From Tupaia tana (taxonomy: Eukaryota > Chordata > Mammalia > Scandentia > Tupaiidae), in the NCBI GenBank assembly GCA_026018925.1, contig JAKSZU010000018.1, positions 5,674,920 through 5,738,919 of the forward strand: 64,000 nucleotides of DNA, written 5' to 3'. The translations under genes were made by a program, and so were the position numbers. Position 1 is the first letter of the stretch, and the number at the start of each line of letters is the position of its first letter. The notes under the pieces were generated by a model. The model made no database searches and had not been told where the DNA came from. It was given only the letters and a program-made list of their open reading frames with translations. Positions 23,186-34,120 of the stretch are shown one piece after another.

Positions 23186-25784
23186 TGCCCGGCAGTGTTC
23201 GGCACTGAGAGGGGAGCCCGCTGGCCGAGGCAGCTATCGGTTTCTGCCGGCGGGGCCCAGCAACTTTCCACGGCCCCTCTGTCTATTGATCGGCAGGGAG
23301 ATTATCACAGGAGCTCCAGCTTCAGGCATTTGCAGCCACCACCTCCTTCCTGCTGCACATAACATGGAAAAGCAGTTCCCTGCCATCTCCGGGGAAGAAA
23401 CTCTGGCCTGGAGGCCCCACAAGGCCGGACTGAGGCTGCCACATGCCTTTGCAGGATCCCCGGGCTCCTCCAGAGGCTGAGCTCATTTCCGGACCCTGCC
23501 CAGGCATGAGGCAGGGCTGCTGTCAGCCGAGCAGCTGCTGCCCTCCACCCCAGCCCAGTCTGCCTTCAGCCGGGAGACACAGGGTCTTTGTGCCTCTGCA
23601 GCAGATCGGGTGACGCTCATTGGTGTCTTTGAAATGAGACATGACATGTCAAAACGTGCCTATTGCTAGTGTTGATTTTCCAGAATTTGACTTCTCTTGG
23701 CAACTGGCAGAGGAAAAACAATCGTTTTTTTTTTTCTTTTACATGTGTATATAGCTATATTTACCCTGACCTTCGGGGTCTGTAGCTATGGAAAACAAGA
23801 GTCATCTGAGGCTCACCTGCTGGTATGGAATGAGGCAGACAGATTATTCTACTATTTACAGAGCCAGGGAACATTAATGGTAGCTTAACACTGCATGTCG
23901 TGCTGTCGTGGCTGGTAAGTGTTAAGAACAGACACAAAACCATCACACAAGCTCTGGACGGGACAGCACGAGCGGTGGCAGTGCCCTTTAGCTGGAGCAG
24001 CCACGGCTGCGACATTACCCCGAAGTCCCAAGGTCCTGAGCATTAGCTCGGTGCTCCCAGAGCGCCCAGAAAGACTAAGCATAAGCACTCCGATGTTCTG
24101 ACTGAGCCCTCTACTGTGTGGGAGCAACACTTGACATGACAGAGCCCGGCTGTCCCTGTACTCCAAGAAGAGTAATGCACTGATGGGACACTGAGGACAG
24201 GGTGCAAGGCATGGGCCTTATCCCATCCGCCTCGTACGTGACACCGTGTAGGGTGTGCCAATATGGTGCACATTGGCCTCGCGTGGCCTGAGAGCTCAGA
24301 TGGCCACTTCTCTGGCTGGAACTATTCCACCAGCAACAAGGTACAGGTGCTGCCTTGCTCTGGGTACCCTCGCTCCCCCACAGCACGGCGCGTGGGTTCT
24401 CAGGGAGGGGGCGTGGTCTCCGTGCTCATGCTTTCCCAGAGCACACAGCAATGTGATTCCATCGTGGGGACTGAAGAGAGGAGCCAGTCCCTTCCTTTTC
24501 AAACAGCCTACCACAGAAATCAAGTGCATCCTTTGACCAAGCCTTAACATGTGAAAGCCGAGGTTCTAAACCGATTGGCTATAGAGGTGAGGAGGTAAAA
24601 CACGTGTGTGCAGGGGCTGGGAGTGGGGATCATGACTAACGGTGCAGGCTTGTCCTGCCTCAGTGGAGTGGTAGTGACTTGGCTGCAGCCAAGGATGGCG
24701 TGTGGAAATGTGGGTCTAAAGAGACACCGGAAACCTGGATTCGGGTGTGAGTGTGTGCGTGCATGTAATGTCTAATTCTCCTCGATGCAAAGCTCTGGGC
24801 CAGATAAGATCCCTCCATGGGCTAAATCTGGACTGTGGCTGCGACTTTGCCGCCCCTTCCCAGAAGCCAAAGTTGCAGAGATGGGATAAATGACCTTCAT
24901 TACCAGCAAGCACAGGTCTGCAGGGTCACACAAGTCAAAGGTGACCTGTTCACCTCCAGGGACCCTGGCTCAGTGGCACTTCCCATTCGAAATGCCATTT
25001 CTTGTCTCCTCTAGCTTTTCCTTAGCTGCAACTGAGCAGAGAACGATGAATTTCTTCCCTCACCCAGAATAAAGCCGCCCCGAGTGCCTACAGGGAGCAA
25101 TGGAGCCTGGCGTCTGGCCAGCATGGTTTACTCAGGTCTGCCCAGGCAGAGGGAGCCAGGCCAGGGTGCCCAACAGGCTAAAGAGACAGGCCGCGGGGAA
25201 TTAGATTGGCAGCACCCTTCAGGGGGTCAAATTCTCCCAGGCATGTGGGCACCTTGCTGAAAGAGAAAAGGAAACAGTGCCAAAACCACTGGTCACTTGA
25301 TTTGATTCTGCCCAACTGACTACTGCCATCGATGACAGACTGATATCCCTTCTCCCTTTCAACGGGAGTTGGAGGGCTAGTGGATGTGGCTCGTGAGTAC
25401 TCCTCTGGGTAGTTACCCACCAGGAAGTTTCTGAACTTCCTCACATACCATATTGCATTGTCTGTGGAGGTCTTTGACATAGTCCCTGCTCGGATACACA
25501 GAGGGGATGCAGAGCTGAAGAATAAAATAGAACAAAACCCTCTATACTAGGGGAAAGGACGGAAAGAAGAAGGAAAGACACTTGGAGAAAAATGACAGGG
25601 CTGCTCATTTAGGGGCGCTTGCAGCAAATAATTCGGTATAAGGAGAACAGTTTGTTTAGATGGAATTGCTACACTGAAGTCCTTTAAAATATGAGCTGTA
25701 GATTCAGAATTTTGTAATGCTGTAAATGGAGCCCTCTTCTGGAGAAATTTTTCAACAGGTATTGAAAGAAGATAAAAATGTGCA

Positions 25785-25819
25785 GATACACACACACGCA
25801 CACACGCACGCACGCATGC
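25785..25819. repeat. (CA)n/(CGCA)n short tandem repeat
   Basis: A CACACACACGCACACACGCA run with interspersed CG, moderately degenerate. Confidence 0.9.
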
Positions 25820-26385
25820 ACCCTGAAATCCACTGGCTGCTTAGATGGTCTGGCGGCCCTCTGGGTGTGAACTCAGTCCAGTTTGTCCTGTCCCTTACCT
25901 TCTACCAAACAGAAATTCACTGGGCCCCCCCCCCAGCAACTATGGTTTTGAAAGGAAAGAAAGCAGGAAATTCTCCAGAACCTAGCTGCACTCTAACCTA
26001 AACAGTGAACTTCAGATCGAGGTTCCATTTACACCTCCAGGTGAAGGTACTTCTAGATAATGCAGTTCTTGGGTGCACTGGTTGTTGGGCGATTCCACTG
26101 TAACACGTAGAGGATACTTCTGGAAGGAAATAGATTTTACTTCATGGAAAGCCCAAGGGCTAAACTCAGAATGGGGACAAGGGTGGGCTGGAGTAGGAGA
26201 GGTCGGCTAAGATGACTGTGGGGGCCTTTAATACAATCCATGGGACTACCCAGATTCCGGATCCCATACTCGGCCTTGCAATGTATTCCATCTCTTTTGG
26301 GACTTGCTGAAAACAATGTTCAGACGCGTGAATGCTTCCACGTTGACTCCTTTCACCACTCACGCTCTGTCTCCCCAGTGCTTTT

Positions 26386-26652
26386 TTTTTTTTTCTTTTT
26401 TTGAGAGGTTTTTGCTATAGGGCACATGCACTCACTAGAAAGACAGAGAGAGACAAAGAGACAGAAAGCGAGAAATCACCACCCAGGGGGGAATGGCCAC
26501 ACCGCAATCCCTTCTCCTCCATTCTCCTCTTGGGATCTTGGGCATGCACGCACACGCACCTGGTGTGAGTTTAAGCCACCAGGTCCGGGACTCGAACTGT
26601 AGTCGACTATGTGGGAGTCCAGCGACATAGCCATTACGCTCACTGCTGGCCC
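26386..26652 (-). mobile_element. Full-length tRNA-derived SINE
   Basis: Head ends in GCTGGCCC. The flanks CCCCAGTGCTTTT at 26373-26385 and 26653-26665 form a perfect 13 bp duplication. This is the last copy before an 11 kb stretch with none. Confidence 0.92.
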
Positions 26653-29501
26653 CCCCAGTGCTTTTGAAATCGTAAAGACTGCCTCATGTTGGACTCACAG
26701 AAGGGTGTGCTCTCTACAATTCAGTCTTCTATTTATTGAAAAGGTTCTTCGAGTAAACACTGCTTTTAAAACACATAAAGTTGAAGGAGTACCAGAACAC
26801 CCTGAGTATCGGATAAAATCCTAAAAATGAACATTCTGATTCTGAGAGAGAACTCCCCACTTATAACCAAAATTTCAGAAAACTGTGGAACAGTTTTAGT
26901 CACTCCCAAGTGACTGCTCTCCAAACCTGAACCACTCCCTAAATCCTAATTCTTGGGGGATTACTCATTCATTGTTAGAAATTTTGGTTGGTCCTGTAAG
27001 CCCTACCCAAACTGGGGGGAGGGGACTTGTCAGTGGAAGTTCTAGCTCAGGTCTACCTTGATTTGTTTCACACTCTATTTACCATAGGCACATAACTGAG
27101 GCCACTTCCGGGAGGGCCTTTCCAAAACACCCAAGGGAAAGAAGTGACGATTCTCTAACTTTGCCAACTTCCAGCCTTTGTTACTTAGAATTCCTTGCCT
27201 CTTATCCAAGTGCCTAGAATAGCAACCCAGTCAATAAACGTATAGAGATTGATGGCTCCCAAAGCCAGAGCCGGTGCATTACAACCCTGGTGGAAAAACA
27301 CACAGACTTGCCGGAACACCACCAGGGCAGGGTGACTAATTTGCTTTATTACATTGTTTTTCCCTTTCTTCTATTTTCTCTCTGCCTCAGGAAAGTTTCG
27401 TTTTTTGCTCATTGACTCAAAGACTCTGAGCCTTTCCCTACTTCTCTCTGTGGCCCACAGAGCTCTGCTCACGAAGCACTCGCTAGTTAACTCGATCGTA
27501 CCAACGTGATTTCTCTGCGAGGTGCTATTGCTACCAGGATCTCAACGACCGTCCTAACGTGGACATTCACTCTGGTTACGTATGACAGTCAAAGGGAGAA
27601 ATGAGCGTCTCAGGGCAGCAATTCATTCACAGTAACACCTCTGCTCCTCTTCCAGGAAAGCACAGTGAGCCTTTGGAACCACCTGTGCTGGCCGGGCCCA
27701 GGGCGAGAAGACACACAGGCTGCTTTGCAAAGGGCACGGCGTGCAAAGCCCCTGGTGCCTGGAGGTCGTGGGCGCTGTTACGTGGTCTGTCTTGCTCTAA
27801 GGGAGGCATAACTTTGGGCAAACCCTGGAATCTGCACTGAGATAGAAATAGAGCAAGAAAAGACTGTCAAGTCCTGGGTAAGGACTAGAAAGTGATCCCA
27901 GAGAGGTGAGCTGCCAGGGCGTGGGCCTTGTATAAAGCACGACCTAGGGCATCCTGCCTAACGCGGCCCACTCCCCCAGCAGTCCACGCCAGGTGGTAGA
28001 AGATGGCACGGTGGAGTGGGAACCTGGAAGCTCTAACAGGCCGTGCAACCCGCCCAGGGAGGTACACTGGCATCTGACAGACAGGACCTGCCTGAATCCT
28101 TCCCGTGCGAGGCGTGCTCTGGGCATCCTTGCTCAACTGGGAGAGATGTACACATGACAGCCTTAGGGACAGTCAGAGTCCAGAAGTCCTGGAAACTGGT
28201 TCACAGCCGGCCAGAGGACCCTAGGACCCGTGACAGGCTGAGGGCCACAGGAGGGATCCCAAGAGAGCAGCCAGCGAAGCCCTGGTAGAAGAGGAGCTAG
28301 AACTGGGCAGCTCTGGATGGGGACCATGTCCGCAGGGAAAAGGAGTCAGCCCCGAGGAGCAGGCTGAGCGGCTGCCCTGCACCTCGCTCTGCCCTGGGAC
28401 TACCCTCCACTGCCCCACCTCCAGTCATCAGCTGGCCCTTGAATTCCTGGGGTGCCAACCTATTTCCAAAGTCTAGCCCAACACCATTGATCCATTCCCT
28501 ATAGAAGGCTGCACAAACTCTTCCCTTCCAGCCAGCCCCCGCACGGACCCTACCCCCTTCCCCTGTCACCCACAAACTCACACCGGTCAGCCTCTTCCCT
28601 TTCTTCCCCTGGCACCAGGAGCCCCTGTCTCCTCCCCTCCCCTCTGCCAGGCCCTTCCCTGCTCTTCCCCACCCACTTGTAGGATGCCAGAGAGGCCTTG
28701 GGGGCCTGGGTGGGGTGTTCTCAGAAGCCAAAGGCCTCTGGGCAGAGCCAGGCGTGTCCCTCAGCCCCCTGCACCTCAGGCCTGGCCTTGGAGCGCCGCT
28801 TCTGCTTCTCTGCACACAAACTTCCTGCGATCCCTGAGGTGCAGGGGTGACTGCTGGAGGTCCGCCTCTCCCTCGCCTCCTCTCCTGGTCAGCCGGCCCT
28901 TCCCTAGCGCCTCAGCGCTCGGAGGGTTAACAGGCAGCTGCAGCCCTGGTGGGCAAGGCTTGAACTTTTCTCTGCGCTCCGCACCGCCCAGGGAAGGCAG
29001 CAGGAGCGGCAGCGGGCTTGGCCGGAGCTCCAGCTGGCTGGACAAAGGGCGCTGGGGGCTGGGGCCTGCACCCGGGCTGGGGGAACGGACTCAGGCCCTT
29101 CTCCGCCCCGGGTCTGGGATGGGAAAGATCCGATACGGGCGCGGCCGGCGCCGGCGCCTTTGAAGGACAGCAGCAGCCGGGCTGCAGCGCTCCGCTGGCC
29201 CCAGGCGCCTTCCCGTGCGCCGCGGGTTGCGTGGAGGGGGCCCGGGCGCCTCGGGAAGTCGGCGATGCCAGCTTGGCCTCTCCAACCGGGCGACCCGCAA
29301 TCCGGACCCGAGCAGCGATTTCGCCGCTGGGCTCTGGGCTGACGTTGGAGTCGCCTCCAACTGAGTCTCCAATGCAAGAACCTCCGGAGGAGGCAAACCA
29401 AAGTTACCCCACTGATGTGGGCGAGAATGTCGCCCCTGCGTGCAAAAAAGACATAAATAAATAAATAAAAGGGACTCGGGAGCTCTCGCCTCCTCCCCCG
29501 A

Positions 29502-29503
<2 letters not shown>

Positions 29504-29548
<45 letters not shown>
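29504..29548. repeat. (AC)n microsatellite in intron 1 next to exon 1
   Basis: An uninterrupted AC tract of about 22 units starts roughly 190 bases inside intron 1, within the CpG island. It is preceded at about 29453-29470 by a short ATAA-type repeat. Perfect arrays of this length are normally polymorphic. Confidence 0.95.
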
Positions 29549-29550
<2 letters not shown>

Positions 29551-29731
29551 CAAGCCAGGGCGGGGTGGGGGCACAGCCCCCTAGGATCTCCGAGGCTGGC
29601 CATCACCTCCCTTCCAAGCCCTGTCTCCGCCACGGCGCCGGATCCCTCCGACCCCGAAAGCCCCCTCTCGGTACAGCGCCCGCGATCGGAATGCAGAACC
29701 CCGGCGCCCAGCGCGCAGGCAGCCCCTTCTT

Positions 29732-29737
29732 CCCTAC
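29732..29737 (-). promoter_or_regulatory. CDH13: CDH13 intron 1 splice donor (GTAGGG)
   Basis: On the minus strand CAG is followed by GTAGGG, a good 5' splice site that ends the T-cadherin match at codon 15. Without splicing, the frame reads a further few dozen codons into a TGA in the CpG island, with no cadherin-like residues. This supports the donor as the real exon end. Confidence 0.85.
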
Positions 29738-29782
29738 CTGGGACAGGAGAACGCACAGGACGAGCGGAGTTCTCGGCTGCAT
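29738..29782 (-). CDS. CDH13: CDH13 (T-cadherin) coding exon 1, signal-peptide start
   Basis: Read on the minus strand, the ATG at 29782 opens 15 codons, MQPRTPLVLCVLLSQ, ending at a CAG|GTAGGG splice donor in phase 0. I recognise this peptide as the N-terminus of mammalian T-cadherin. It is the basic and hydrophobic first half of a signal peptide, and the rest (VLLLTSA-type) would lie on exon 2, outside the window. CDH13 is known as an atypical GPI-anchored cadherin without transmembrane or cytoplasmic parts; it acts in homophilic recognition and binds adiponectin and LDL. The start has A at -3 and C at +4, an adequate Kozak context. It sits in a CpG island, as the human first exon does. Only this exon is present, so the gene is partial here. 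Identification rests on 15 residues plus the donor and island context, which I consider strong. Confidence 0.9.
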
Positions 29783-29817
29783 TTTGCCCGACTAGAAGCG
29801 CCCGGCGGCGTTTTCAT
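29738..29817 (-). other. Out-of-frame upstream ATG overlapping the CDH13 start
   Basis: The ATG at 29817, four bases after the second ATG of the upstream ORF, is in a third frame. It stays open across the main start codon to the splice donor (26 codons plus two bases) and would continue into exon 2. Initiation here would bypass T-cadherin. It is a translational-control candidate, not a predicted protein. Confidence 0.4.
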
Positions 29818-29900
29818 TCATGCACGCGGCGGCACTGAGCATATTTTCCGTGGGAGCCAGGCTTTGAGGAGAGGCTCTGCCTCGCCAGCCAGCCAACTTC
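29783..29900 (-). other. CDH13: Probable CDH13 5' untranslated leader
   Basis: The roughly 120 bases upstream of the start codon are GC-rich and read toward exon 1 without any acceptor site. The transcription start cannot be fixed from sequence. I place it near 29880-29900 because the CCAAT boxes at 29932-29961 would then be at about -40 to -80. No convincing TATA box is present; a TATTT stretch on the minus strand near 29903-29908 is the nearest thing. Confidence 0.5.
29792..29842 (-). other. Upstream ORF of 16 codons in the CDH13 leader
   Basis: An ATG at 29842 (minus strand) opens MLSAAACMNENAAGRF and stops at TAG (29792-29794), nine bases before the T-cadherin ATG. A second in-frame ATG lies at 29821. 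If the leader reaches this far, ribosomes must reinitiate or leak past it, so it could lower or condition T-cadherin translation. The peptide resembles nothing I know. It is too short to judge as a product. Confidence 0.5.
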
Positions 29901-29931
29901 CCAAATAGATCCGCGGCAGCATCACGAGAGC

Positions 29932-29961
29932 ATTGGGTAGAAGCTGATGGCCGGGACCAAT
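29932..29961. promoter_or_regulatory. Pair of opposed CCAAT boxes upstream of CDH13 exon 1
   Basis: CCAAT occurs on the plus strand at 29957-29961 and on the minus strand at 29932-29936, 25 bases apart, 150-180 bases upstream of the start codon. NF-Y is the usual CCAAT binder in TATA-less CpG-island promoters, and it often uses two boxes spaced by two to three helical turns. Function is inferred from motif, spacing and position only. Confidence 0.45.
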
Positions 29962-31179
29962 GGCTTTACAAGACGGACTCCTTCATAAAGCGCCCTCGTT
30001 TTGCATGGCAGATACGGGCGGGCGAGCACCTCACCAGCAGCGAACCCCTCGGAGGAGGCAGCCCATTTGCTTTTTTTGGACTGTTGGCGCCCAGCTTCAC
30101 AAATCACGCTGGGCAATGCCAGCCGAGTCCACTTTTCCAGAGAATGGAATTGCACCGAGGGCTGGCGGCCACTTTCAGCCTAGTGTAAAAAGATTCTCTT
30201 TATTAAAATGTTAATAAGATCCACTTTATTTCCCATACATCACATAAAATGACCCCAGCAGTTCCGGCCCTTTCTACACCTGGAAAGCCTGGGCGGCAGA
30301 CTTTTTCATTTTTTTCTTCTTTTCCTCCCTCCCACCCCCAATGTGGCCCAAGTCATGATGGTGTTTGGTGTTTCCCTACCATCTCACAAATCACAAAGAC
30401 GACAGATCAATTCTCCCTTGCAGAAAAAAAATCTATCAAAGGGCAATAGATTTTATTAACTGCTCAGGTGAGAGTCTGACGGCCGCCTACTCCACAAATG
30501 TGCACCTGGCACGGAAGCTGAGCCATCATTTGTGGGAACTTTTCTTTCCTATATGAGTTGTGACCTTTCAGAAGCTCAGTTACCGCCCAAGACTCAGAGG
30601 TAGCCACTGTTCAAGCCTTTTGTAGGTGGGTGCTTTGGGAATGAGAGTAAGAGGGACGTCCAGGTCTGCCTTCTCTGACAGATCTAAGAATATTCGGTGA
30701 AGGTGTCATCATTTTTGTGCAATCTCCTTACAAAAGAGATTGAAGATGTTTTACAATGAAGGATATTTGTGAAATAGAATTTATGCAACCAAAATATAAA
30801 ATCTGGCCAGAAGAAAATGTTCAGAGAATGAAATGGTAAGCCCAAACTCATAGATTTGCTGTGATTTGGATATGAGCTTCCTGGTAGCCAAAGCAATAAG
30901 AGAAACATGTAAAGTACATAGTTCTTACCATAGAAATATGAATACAATTTTTTCCAACATAATTTGGAAATGATGGCATTATACACTGAATAAATGTGTT
31001 ATGTGACATCTAATATAGCAGGGCACTGAACAAGGGACTATGCTGAGACCTAGTGGATTGGGCTGTATTCCCAGGGTCTGGCACAAGGCCTGGAACATGG
31101 AGACAGTGATTAGTGTGTGCTAAAAGAACAGATGGCAAGACTTAATCAAGAAGTAACAGAAGATGGGGAGGGGCAAAGT

Positions 31180-31345
31180 CTGGAGCCACAATGCCTAGGC
31201 TCAACCCCCTAGCTCTGCCACTTACTAGTAAGTTACTCACACTCTTGTGCCTCCCTTTTTCTACTAGTAAAATGAATAGAAATTGTACTGGACACGTAAG
31301 TGGGTGCTGAGGATTAACTGCAAGATAACCATCCGGTAAATGTTC
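31180..31345 (+). mobile_element. MIR, nearly complete
   Basis: CTAGCTCTGCCACTTACTAG, then CTTGTGCCTCCCTTTTTCTA, ACTAGTAAAATGAATAG and GTGCTGAGGATTAACTGC keep the MIR order. Confidence 0.75.
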
Positions 31346-32799
31346 ACAGATCAATTTTTTAAAATTCCTTCATTATCCACTATTTGGTCACAAAGCTATT
31401 TTGTGTTGCCTCTGGGTCACTGACAAAGGTGCATGTCACCTGTTTCCGCCAGTGCTGGCCTGATGATGACAGACGGCAATGGGGTGACACAGTCCCAGGA
31501 GAGACTGGAGAAGGCAAGCGTTGCTGCTCTGGTCGCGTCTCCTTCCTGCCTAGGTCCGGCCATCTGAGCAATCTACCCCGAGCCGTTATTAGGAAAGTCT
31601 CTGACAAGTGCTGTGACAGATAATGGCAGTTTGGAGCCTTTGCCCATGAGAAGAGTAAAGCTGGCATCCAGCAGGCTTCAGAGTGAGGCAGGCTGAAACA
31701 ACTTGATTTGTCTCCATTCCAGGGGAGGAGCCATCCTGTCAACCAAGGGCCCACGGACTGGTGCATGGCTTAGACACAGAGACAGAGAGAGAGGAGATGA
31801 TACACCCCTCTGCGGGGAGCAGACAGCAGAAGATGAGTGTTTAGCCAGGTTTCCACAAGCAGCAGCTCAGTCCAGGGAAGCACTCCCCAGAGCAGGGAGT
31901 ATCCAAAGCTGCATTCGAAGGACAATGCAGTAGCGTGGATTTTACAGTCCTCCTGCCCTTTCTGCAGTCTCCTCGTTCCATTGGTCTTGGCGCAGCTCAC
32001 TAAATATTTCTAATTTCCCCATTCTGGGAATGTGTCAGGGTTATACTTGCTGGCCTCCTTATGGTAGACGTGGGGCCATGAGAACAGATCCAGCTAGAGC
32101 TAAAGTGACATGTGTCACTTCAAACCTGGAACATTTAATTGTCGGTGTGAGACAGGCTGGTTTCCCTGGCAATAGGCACTTAGATGGAGATGCAGGTGGC
32201 TTCCTGGGGAGTGTGCTTAGGAGTAATCTGTAAGGAAGGAGGGAACCAGACCAGCAGAGCGAGAGGTCGTGTGCCACTGCAGTTGTAAGCAGGGCTTTAG
32301 CCAGTCTCAGGAGCTCTGAGAGGACAATGGTCCTGCAGAGGGGCCCCTAATAGTGTCTTTTACCCTTACTAGGCCAGTTGTTGGATATTCCCGCAGATGG
32401 GAAATGACCTCAGGTGAGTCAACATGGTTTGGCAAAAGGCTATTTTCTAGTCTGACCCCAAATTCCTAACTTATGTCTAAGACTAAGGCATTGGGCCTAT
32501 AGCAGGTCCAGGCTATGCATGAGGTTCTGGGTCTGATGGTACCAGAGGAGACACACCATACAGCTGTTGAAATCCTGGCAGGGTTTGAGCTTGTGCCCAG
32601 ACTGTGATACCGGCTGGCAGAGTGGCTCCAGTCAATCACACCTGACCCCAGCTGGACATGCCCAAAGGGCCAGTCCCCGCCCTTTCCTTGCCTCAATCCC
32701 CACAGATTGGCTTTTCAGGGCTGGGAGAAGTTGACTTTATGAGTCTTCCTAAACCCTGAAGTCCAACTCTTAACTCAAGCATTTCGAGCTTAGGTTCCG

Positions 32800-32940
32800 G
32801 AGTTGGAATGAGGGTTGTCAGCAAGATGAGACCTGGACTCAAATCTCTGCACTCCATTCACATTGAGTGGATTGCTTTTATTACTCAAGCCTCAGTTTCT
32901 CATCAAAGAAATTGGAAGACTGCTGTAAAAATTGACGTTA
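32800..32940 (+). mobile_element. Possible MIR remnant
   Basis: Weak resemblance: GACCTGGACTCAAATCTCTG followed by CAAGCCTCAGTTTCTCATCA. Confidence 0.4.
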
Positions 32941-33371
32941 CTTTCCCCTCCACCCTCAGAGAACGTGCATTTCACCAAAAGACATGAGATGAGCTTTTGC
33001 TCAACAAAGACAAGCATAAAATAATTTCAGTCCTCTGATAAAAGGCCTCTGAAGAAGAAATCCAGTTGTATTTGTTTTGCTTTATTTTTCCTTCAGCTCC
33101 CTAATGGGGGTCTTTTACCTGACAGATTGATCAATGGTGGCAAATGAATGCTGAAGCTGAAACCACCCTACCCCCTCACTCCTTCCATACACATGAGCCT
33201 GGCTTTGGAGGTGACAGTATCAGCCAACAGCCGGCAGCTACCCCCCATGGGTCCCAGGGGCTGAGACGGTTTCCTCTCTTTGGCTGATGTGGATAAGACA
33301 TTCCAGAGCATGTAGAGGAGGATCTGTGGTATGTGTACCTGCCTGTGCATATGTGTACAAGCACACAGATG

Positions 33372-33394
33372 TGCACACACACACACACACACAG
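33372..33394. repeat. (CA)n short tandem repeat
   Basis: About eleven CA units. Antisense frames across it read as Cys-Val repeats and are artefacts. Confidence 0.9.
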
Positions 33395-33839
33395 GTCATG
33401 CAGGGGAGGGGGGCGACCCGTGCCTCGTCCAGCAGAGGGAATTTATGCAAATTGTGCTGCGCTTTGAATGTGCTGCTGTGATGAGGCATTCACACGGAAT
33501 TGAGATAAACCAGATCGGAGCCCTGGGAGATGGAGCAGCCAGCAGCTGTGCCCGGGGCCCTGGGTAGCAGGATTCACCTGGACAGCACGAGGGAAGCCAC
33601 GCCAGACAGCATCACCCTGTGCTTTATGCTGGCGGCACACCTCCTGCGGCGGGAAGGCCTGCAAAAAACTCAGATTATGACAACACAGCCTCCTACACGT
33701 CTCCCTGAACACCGCAATGCTGGCCCCAAACAGCACCCCCAGTGACTAGCCAGCCACGAATGCTGCTTTGTGCTTCCCCAGCGCCCGCTGTTCCCTGCCC
33801 TTCCATGCTGTCACTTGCTTTATCGTCTTAATTCTTCAC

Positions 33840-34120
33840 TTCGCTCTGCATCTACACCCTGATCCCTTGCACAGGTTTGGTCACGTGACTTGTGAGGCTA
33901 ATGAAATGAGGGAGAAGTGATAGGGTGCGTCAGGAGCCTGGGTCCCGGGTGCCCGTGGGTTTCAGCTTACTCTGGATGCCTGAAAAGAGCATTTGGGGGC
34001 AACTTGCTGAGCTTAGAAGGAGATGAGCTGCCACAGACCCACAGATGCCTGAGCAAGCCCAGAAAACCCTGTCCAGGTCGGCCGATCCACAGGTATGTGA
34101 GCTAGAAATGACCAATATGC
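33840..34120 (+). mobile_element. MaLR-type LTR fossil (MLT1-like)
   Basis: Phrases such as TTGTGAGGCTAATGAAATGA and CCCAGAAAACCCTGTCCAG resemble MLT1 solo LTRs, an old ERVL-MaLR group dating from before the placental radiation. Fragmentary and strongly decayed, with no internal genes. Confidence 0.45.

Larger units (their letters stand above)
1..29737 (-). other. CDH13: CDH13 intron 1, 5' part (partial)
   Basis: All sequence downstream of the donor (lower coordinates) is intron 1, running off the left edge. No second exon is seen: none of the open frames carries cadherin EC-domain motifs such as DXNDN or LDRE. CDH13 is known for introns of tens to hundreds of kilobases, so the size is expected. 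The interval consists mostly of interspersed repeats, listed separately, and unique non-coding DNA. Unique stretches with nothing I can name include 2315-2785, 4085-4750, 6220-7320, 8060-9350, 11540-12170, 12335-13830, 16580-17340, 17530-18890, 21190-21930, 23190-26370 and 26660-28850. Confidence 0.8.
28855..30165. promoter_or_regulatory. CDH13: CpG island spanning CDH13 promoter, exon 1 and start of intron 1
   Basis: CpG dinucleotides, rare in the flanking tens of kilobases, rise sharply here, commonly 3-8 per 60 bases, with dips around 29341-29560 where simple repeats sit. The densest parts are 29101-29340 and 29581-29860. The island covers exon 1 and its leader and extends about 0.9 kb into intron 1. 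Silencing of CDH13 by methylation of its promoter island is well documented in human tumours, so this is the orthologous regulatory region. Edges are by eye. Confidence 0.85.

Noticed and set aside
28684-29756. Several long overlapping open frames on both strands (up to 221 codons) in the CpG island
   Set aside because: GC-rich DNA has few stop codons. The frames lack domains and run through the (AC)n tract as alternating residues. The longest starts at a non-ATG codon inside exon 1 in the wrong frame.
29738-29782. Read-through of exon 1 into intron 1 as a longer protein
   Set aside because: The extended frame stops within a few dozen codons, contains no cadherin-like residues, and the splice donor is strong.
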